Origin: Comchoanobacter sp040266255
GTDB taxonomy: Bacteria; Pseudomonadota; Gammaproteobacteria; Comchoanobacterales; Comchoanobacteraceae
Assembly (NCBI GenBank): GCA_040266255.1
Contig: JBDQEV010000030.1
Location: 1 to 9,053, forward strand
Direction: 5' to 3'
DNA: 9,053 nt
The notes beneath the pieces are model-generated. The model had not been told where the DNA came from and searched no databases. It saw only the letters and a program-made list of their open reading frames with translations. Positions 6,033 to 9,053 of the stretch are shown here, piece after piece. A program made the position numbers and the translations under genes. Position 1 is the first letter of the stretch, and the number at the start of each line of letters is the position of its first letter.

Positions 6033-6941
6033 ATGTCATTCAAACAAGTTGCTTTTTATAAGATGTTATCACCAGTACTATTAGCAGAACAAGATTTAGA
6101 AAATGCGCTGCTGGAAAAGAAAGCGCATAAGCCACATGCGACACAGAGTCGGTCAATGGGCTGGGTCAGTCCGCTAGGGCAGGGAGAGCCTATGGTGATC
6201 TATCTGAATGGATTGCTGTGGATGCAAGTACGTATAGATCAGAAATTGTTGCCTGCAGGAGTGATCAAAGAAGAGCTGGCAGAACGTTTGCTTGAGGCTG
6301 AATCAACTCAAGGTTTTCCAGTATCTGGTAAACAAAAGCGTCAGATGCGTGATGATATTACACTAGAGCTATTGCCAAAAGCATTTGTACAAAGCAAGTG
6401 GGTGAATGTCGTAATTGATCCAAAGGCACAAAAACTTATGCTGGATGTTACATCAGCAGCAGTAAAAGATAGTGTCGTTGATTTATTAAGACAAACTGTT
6501 GGTAGTTTACCACTGAATCACTATCATGAGAATAAGCAAGAAACCTCTGCAACATTGAAGTCTTGGGTATTAGGGCAGCAGGTTCCAGATTTTATTGAGC
6601 TACAGTCAGATTGTACCTTAATACACCCAGATAACCAGCAAGCTAAGGTTAGGGTTGTTCAACATGAGTTAGAAAGCCCTTTGATTCAGTCGCATTTAGA
6701 GTCAGGAATGTTAGTCTCACAGTTGGCGCTTAAATACAATAATCAAATTCAGTTCTCTCTAAATGATTGTTTGGATATTGCTCGTATTAAGCTAGTTGAT
6801 ATGGATAGTGAAGAATATTCAGACCTTGACCCTAAGGCTAAACAGATGGCTGAGTTTAGTCTGCAAGTTCCTATGATTTTTGAGTTAATAGCGGAGTTTG
6901 AAAGCTGGTTTACTTTAGAAGAGGAGACTGCAGATGCGTGA
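6033..6941 (+). CDS. rdgC: Recombination-associated protein RdgC
   Basis: DNA-binding protein of the nucleoid that forms a ring-shaped dimer around double-stranded DNA and limits RecA-promoted recombination, as known from E. coli. At 302 residues it has the usual length (303 in E. coli). The order of family motifs is intact: AFYKMLSPV near the start, MGWVSPLG (42-49), KLLPAGVIKEEL (71-82), LELLPKAFVQSKWVNVVID (111-129), LLRQTVGSLPL (151-161), IQSHLESGMLVSQLAL (218-233) and QIQFSL (238-243). The segment at about 90-105 fits the basic loop. The start is supported by AGGAG, 6 bases before the ATG. The gene overlaps tyrS by 8 bases, so the two are probably co-transcribed. Confidence 0.95.
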   Translation: MSFKQVAFYKMLSPVLLAEQDLENALLEKKAHKPHATQSRSMGWVSPLGQGEPMVIYLNGLLWMQVRIDQKLLPAGVIKEELAERLLEAESTQGFPVSGKQKRQMRDDITLELLPKAFVQSKWVNVVIDPKAQKLMLDVTSAAVKDSVVDLLRQTVGSLPLNHYHENKQETSATLKSWVLGQQVPDFIELQSDCTLIHPDNQQAKVRVVQHELESPLIQSHLESGMLVSQLALKYNNQIQFSLNDCLDIARIKLVDMDSEEYSDLDPKAKQMAEFSLQVPMIFELIAEFESWFTLEEETADA

Positions 6942-8103
6942 CCTAGAGCAGTTGCTGCAGGGAGTAGATAATATGCTCCCTGAAGGATCGATAGAGCCCC
7001 TTTTAAAAGAAGGTAGACAACTGGTGATTAAAGCTGGTTTTGATCCTACAGCTGCTGATTTGCATCTGGGGCACACGGTTTTGATTGAAAAACTAAGGCA
7101 GTTTCAAGAAATGGGACACCAAGTTGTATTCATTGTTGGTGATTATACGGCAATGATTGGTGATCCATCAGGACGTAATGTAACCAGGCCACCACTCAGT
7201 AAAGAAGAAATTATACAAAATGCTAAGACTTATCAGGAACAAGTATTTAAGATTCTAGATCCAAAGAAAACTAAAGTGGTTTATAATAGTGAGTGGCTAG
7301 AAGGGCTATCAGCTTTAGACCTTATTAAGCTAGCAGGATCGCAAACGGTTGCTAGAATGCTTGAAAGAGATGACTTTTCTAAACGCTATAAAAACTCTCA
7401 GCCTATCAGTTTGCATGAGTTTCTTTATCCCTTATTGCAGGGGTATGACTCATATCATCTCAATGCTGATATAGAGCTTGGTGGGACAGACCAAACGTTT
7501 AATTTATTAATGGGCAGAGAAATTCAAAAACATTTTGGCCAAAAGCCTCAAAGTATTTTGACGATGCCATTATTAGAAGGACTAGATGGCGTTAAAAAGA
7601 TGTCTAAGTCATATGGCAACTATATTGGAATCAATAGTCCAGCAAAAGAGATTTTCGGTCAAGTTATGTCAATTAGTGATACATTGATGTGGCGCTACTT
7701 TGATCTAGTTTCTGGTATTTCTATCAATCAGATTAATGGTTACAAAGCTCAAGTGAAAGAGGGGGGTAATCCACGAGATATTAAGATTGAGCTGGCTAAA
7801 GCAATTGTGGGAAGGTTTTACAGTCAGGAAGAGGTGGATAATGTACACCAAGCATTTATTAATCAGTTCTCAAAACAGCAGTTGCCGTCTGATATTCCTC
7901 AGTATCAAATATCAATAGATGAACAGTCGCTGCCACTTGCGGTATTGCTTCGACATGCAAATATGGTGAAGTCTTCATCAGAAGGTAATCGATTGATACA
8001 ACAGAATGCTGTAAAAGTAGATGGGAAACCTATTGATGCACTACCAGATTTGCCGTGTGTGGTACAAGTCGGTAAGCGTCGGTTTATAGAGTTTATCGCC
8101 TAG
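6934..8103 (+). CDS. tyrS: Tyrosine--tRNA ligase (TyrZ-like class I)
   Basis: Cytoplasmic enzyme that activates tyrosine with ATP and charges tRNA-Tyr. It is 389 residues long. The Rossmann catalytic domain carries the HIGH-type motif HLGH (44-47), FIVGDYTAMIGDPSG (66-80), the tyrosine-binding GYDSYHLNADIELGGTDQ (170-187) and the mobile-loop motif KMSKS (222-226). An anticodon-binding helical region follows, then a C-terminal S4 RNA-binding domain (about 331-389) with VLLRHANMVKSSSEGNRLI. The KMSKS form and overall length match the TyrZ-like subgroup, not the E. coli TyrS type, whose motif is KFGKT. AGGAG at 6922-6926, within the end of rdgC, sets the start. The 3' end overlaps tadA on the other strand by 11 bases. 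Confidence 0.97.
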   Translation: MRDLEQLLQGVDNMLPEGSIEPLLKEGRQLVIKAGFDPTAADLHLGHTVLIEKLRQFQEMGHQVVFIVGDYTAMIGDPSGRNVTRPPLSKEEIIQNAKTYQEQVFKILDPKKTKVVYNSEWLEGLSALDLIKLAGSQTVARMLERDDFSKRYKNSQPISLHEFLYPLLQGYDSYHLNADIELGGTDQTFNLLMGREIQKHFGQKPQSILTMPLLEGLDGVKKMSKSYGNYIGINSPAKEIFGQVMSISDTLMWRYFDLVSGISINQINGYKAQVKEGGNPRDIKIELAKAIVGRFYSQEEVDNVHQAFINQFSKQQLPSDIPQYQISIDEQSLPLAVLLRHANMVKSSSEGNRLIQQNAVKVDGKPIDALPDLPCVVQVGKRRFIEFIA

Positions 8104-8533
8104 CTTGAAAGAAACCTTGCAATAACTTTTGACAGGGCTCTTCAAGTATTCCACCTTCAAATTCTGGGTGCCAGTTTAAGTTAAGTGCTTTAGTGCTTAA
8201 TTCTTTTGAGATAAACCCAGAGCGTTTATCATATGCTCCAAAAAAGACTTTTTTAATTCGAGATTGGCATATAGCCCCAATACACATTAGACAGGGTTCT
8301 AATGTGACATAGATCTCACACTCACTAAGGCGGTGATTTTTAAGCGCTTTAGATGCTTCTTTGATGCACAAAATTTCTGCATGGGCCGTTGCATCTTGTT
8401 GTGTAATAGTTTGGTTATATGCACGAGCAATAATTCCGTTCGGGCCTGTGATGACTGCGCCGATAGGAACTTCTCCTGCTTGTTCAGCAAGCAGCGCTTG
8501 CGATAGTGCTGCTTCCATATATTGATTGTCCAT
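8093..8533 (-). CDS. tadA: tRNA-specific adenosine deaminase
   Basis: Converts adenosine 34 to inosine in the anticodon of tRNA-Arg(ACG), which lets it read CGU, CGC and CGA. It is zinc-dependent and an essential enzyme in E. coli. The product is 146 residues. The cytidine/deoxycytidylate deaminase-type site is complete: H51-A52-E53 (zinc ligand and proton-shuttling Glu) and P80-C81-L82-M83-C84 (two Cys ligands). EVPIGAVI (21-28), NHRLSECEIYVTLEPC (66-81), GAYDKRSG (99-106) and a C-terminal LLQGFFQARR follow the family. The chosen ATG at 8533 shares a base with the yajQ stop (TGATG). The preceding in-frame TTG (8536) is less likely. A weak AGAG lies upstream. Translation is probably coupled to yajQ. 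Confidence 0.96.
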   Translation of the reverse strand: MDNQYMEAALSQALLAEQAGEVPIGAVITGPNGIIARAYNQTITQQDATAHAEILCIKEASKALKNHRLSECEIYVTLEPCLMCIGAICQSRIKKVFFGAYDKRSGFISKELSTKALNLNWHPEFEGGILEEPCQKLLQGFFQARR

Positions 8534-9015
8534 CAATCTCTAAAGTTATTATATTGTAGCGGTAGCCCGTAGTCTTGCTCTTTTAATAGTGCAATGGCTT
8601 CTTGTAAGTCATCTATTTTCTTTCCAGTTACTCTAACTTTTTCTTGTTGAATACTACTTTGTACTTTCAATTTGCTGCTTTTAAGCAATTGATTTATTTT
8701 TTTACCAATTTCTGTTGAGATTCCTTCTTTCAATTTATAGTTCCGGTATGCACTAGATACAGTTGTTTCAATGTCTTGTGGATCAAGTATACTTTTTTCT
8801 AGTTTTCTAGCTATTAAGCGGTTATGCAATATTTTTTCAACCTGATCAAGCTGAAACTCATCATCTGCTAAAATTTTAATAGTTTGATCTTGCATACTAA
8901 CTTCTGCAGAGGTGTCTTTTAGATCAAATCTACGACTAATTTCTTGCGCAGTTTGATTAATTGCATTATCCATTTCATGATGGTTGATTTCAGAAACAAT
9001 ATCGAATGTAGGCAT
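8533..9015 (-). CDS. yajQ: YajQ family nucleotide-binding protein
   Basis: Small cytoplasmic protein of two similar alpha/beta domains. Family members in Xanthomonas and Pseudomonas bind cyclic di-GMP, and E. coli YajQ binds nucleotides and RNA. The exact role in this organism is not visible. At 160 residues it is close to E. coli (163). Typical segments are the N-terminal PTFDIVSEI (2-10), EISRRFDLKDTSAEV (25-39), ILDPQDIE (76-83), KLKEGIS (94-100), KLKVQSSIQQEKVRVTGKK (115-133) and the hallmark C-terminus LPLQYNNFRD (151-160). A GAGATAAG stretch just upstream on the minus strand serves as Shine-Dalgarno. It is the first gene of a probable yajQ-tadA operon. Confidence 0.96.
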   Translation of the reverse strand: MPTFDIVSEINHHEMDNAINQTAQEISRRFDLKDTSAEVSMQDQTIKILADDEFQLDQVEKILHNRLIARKLEKSILDPQDIETTVSSAYRNYKLKEGISTEIGKKINQLLKSSKLKVQSSIQQEKVRVTGKKIDDLQEAIALLKEQDYGLPLQYNNFRD

Positions 9016-9034
9016 AAACTTATCTCAAATTTTT

Positions 9035-9040
9035 ATCATA
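9035..9040 (-). promoter_or_regulatory. Possible -10 box for yajQ
   Basis: TATGAT on the minus strand lies about 20 bases before the yajQ start. The matching -35 would fall beyond the window edge, so this is only half of a promoter and is weakly supported. Confidence 0.25.
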
Positions 9041-9053
9041 TTACTGTTAAATG

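Noticed and set aside
8299..8490. Second minus-strand frame within tadA
   Set aside because: Shadow of tadA, which has its full catalytic motifs in the other frame.

Overview
The window reads as a stretch of gammaproteobacterial chromosome. It is AT-rich by eye. The evidence is the block rplM-rpsI-sspA-sspB, an rdgC gene (mainly a beta/gammaproteobacterial family), a TyrZ-like tyrS with a KMSKS motif, and yajQ. I cannot assign a genus from sequence alone. There are no tRNA or rRNA genes, no CRISPR array and no recognisable transposase.

Layout, left to right. (1) Positions 1-2072 hold one long plus-strand gene for a 683-residue protein of no family I recognise. It has a hydrophobic/basic N-terminus and a single C2H2 zinc finger with the spacing of the eukaryotic U1C/matrin type. 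(2) Positions 2073-2427 are non-coding. The left part can fold into a rod of about 110 nt that begins inside the end of the first gene. The middle has several short palindromes. The right end carries a good sigma70-type promoter just before rplM. (3) Positions 2428-5948 hold six tightly packed plus-strand genes: L13, S9, SspA, SspB, LemA and an HtpX-like membrane protease. Junctions are TAATG, TAATG, an overlap, 12 bp and 3 bp, so this is probably one operon. S9 carries an unusual insertion of about 23 residues. (4) Positions 6033-8103 hold rdgC and tyrS, overlapping by 8 bp, behind a short intergenic hairpin and a possible promoter. (5) Positions 8093-9015 hold yajQ and tadA on the minus strand with a TGATG junction. 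tadA runs into the end of tyrS with an 11-bp tail-to-tail overlap.

Functionally, the main operon joins ribosome assembly (L13, S9) to stringent/stationary-phase control (SspA), delivery of ssrA-tagged peptides from stalled ribosomes to ClpXP (SspB), and envelope protein quality control (LemA with the M48 protease). The right half is translation- and DNA-related housekeeping: tyrosine charging, tRNA-Arg wobble deamination, recombination control by RdgC, and the nucleotide-binding protein YajQ. The least ordinary parts are the orphan zinc-finger gene, the rod-like inverted repeat after it, and the S9 insertion. I saw no strong evidence of a complete new multi-gene system.
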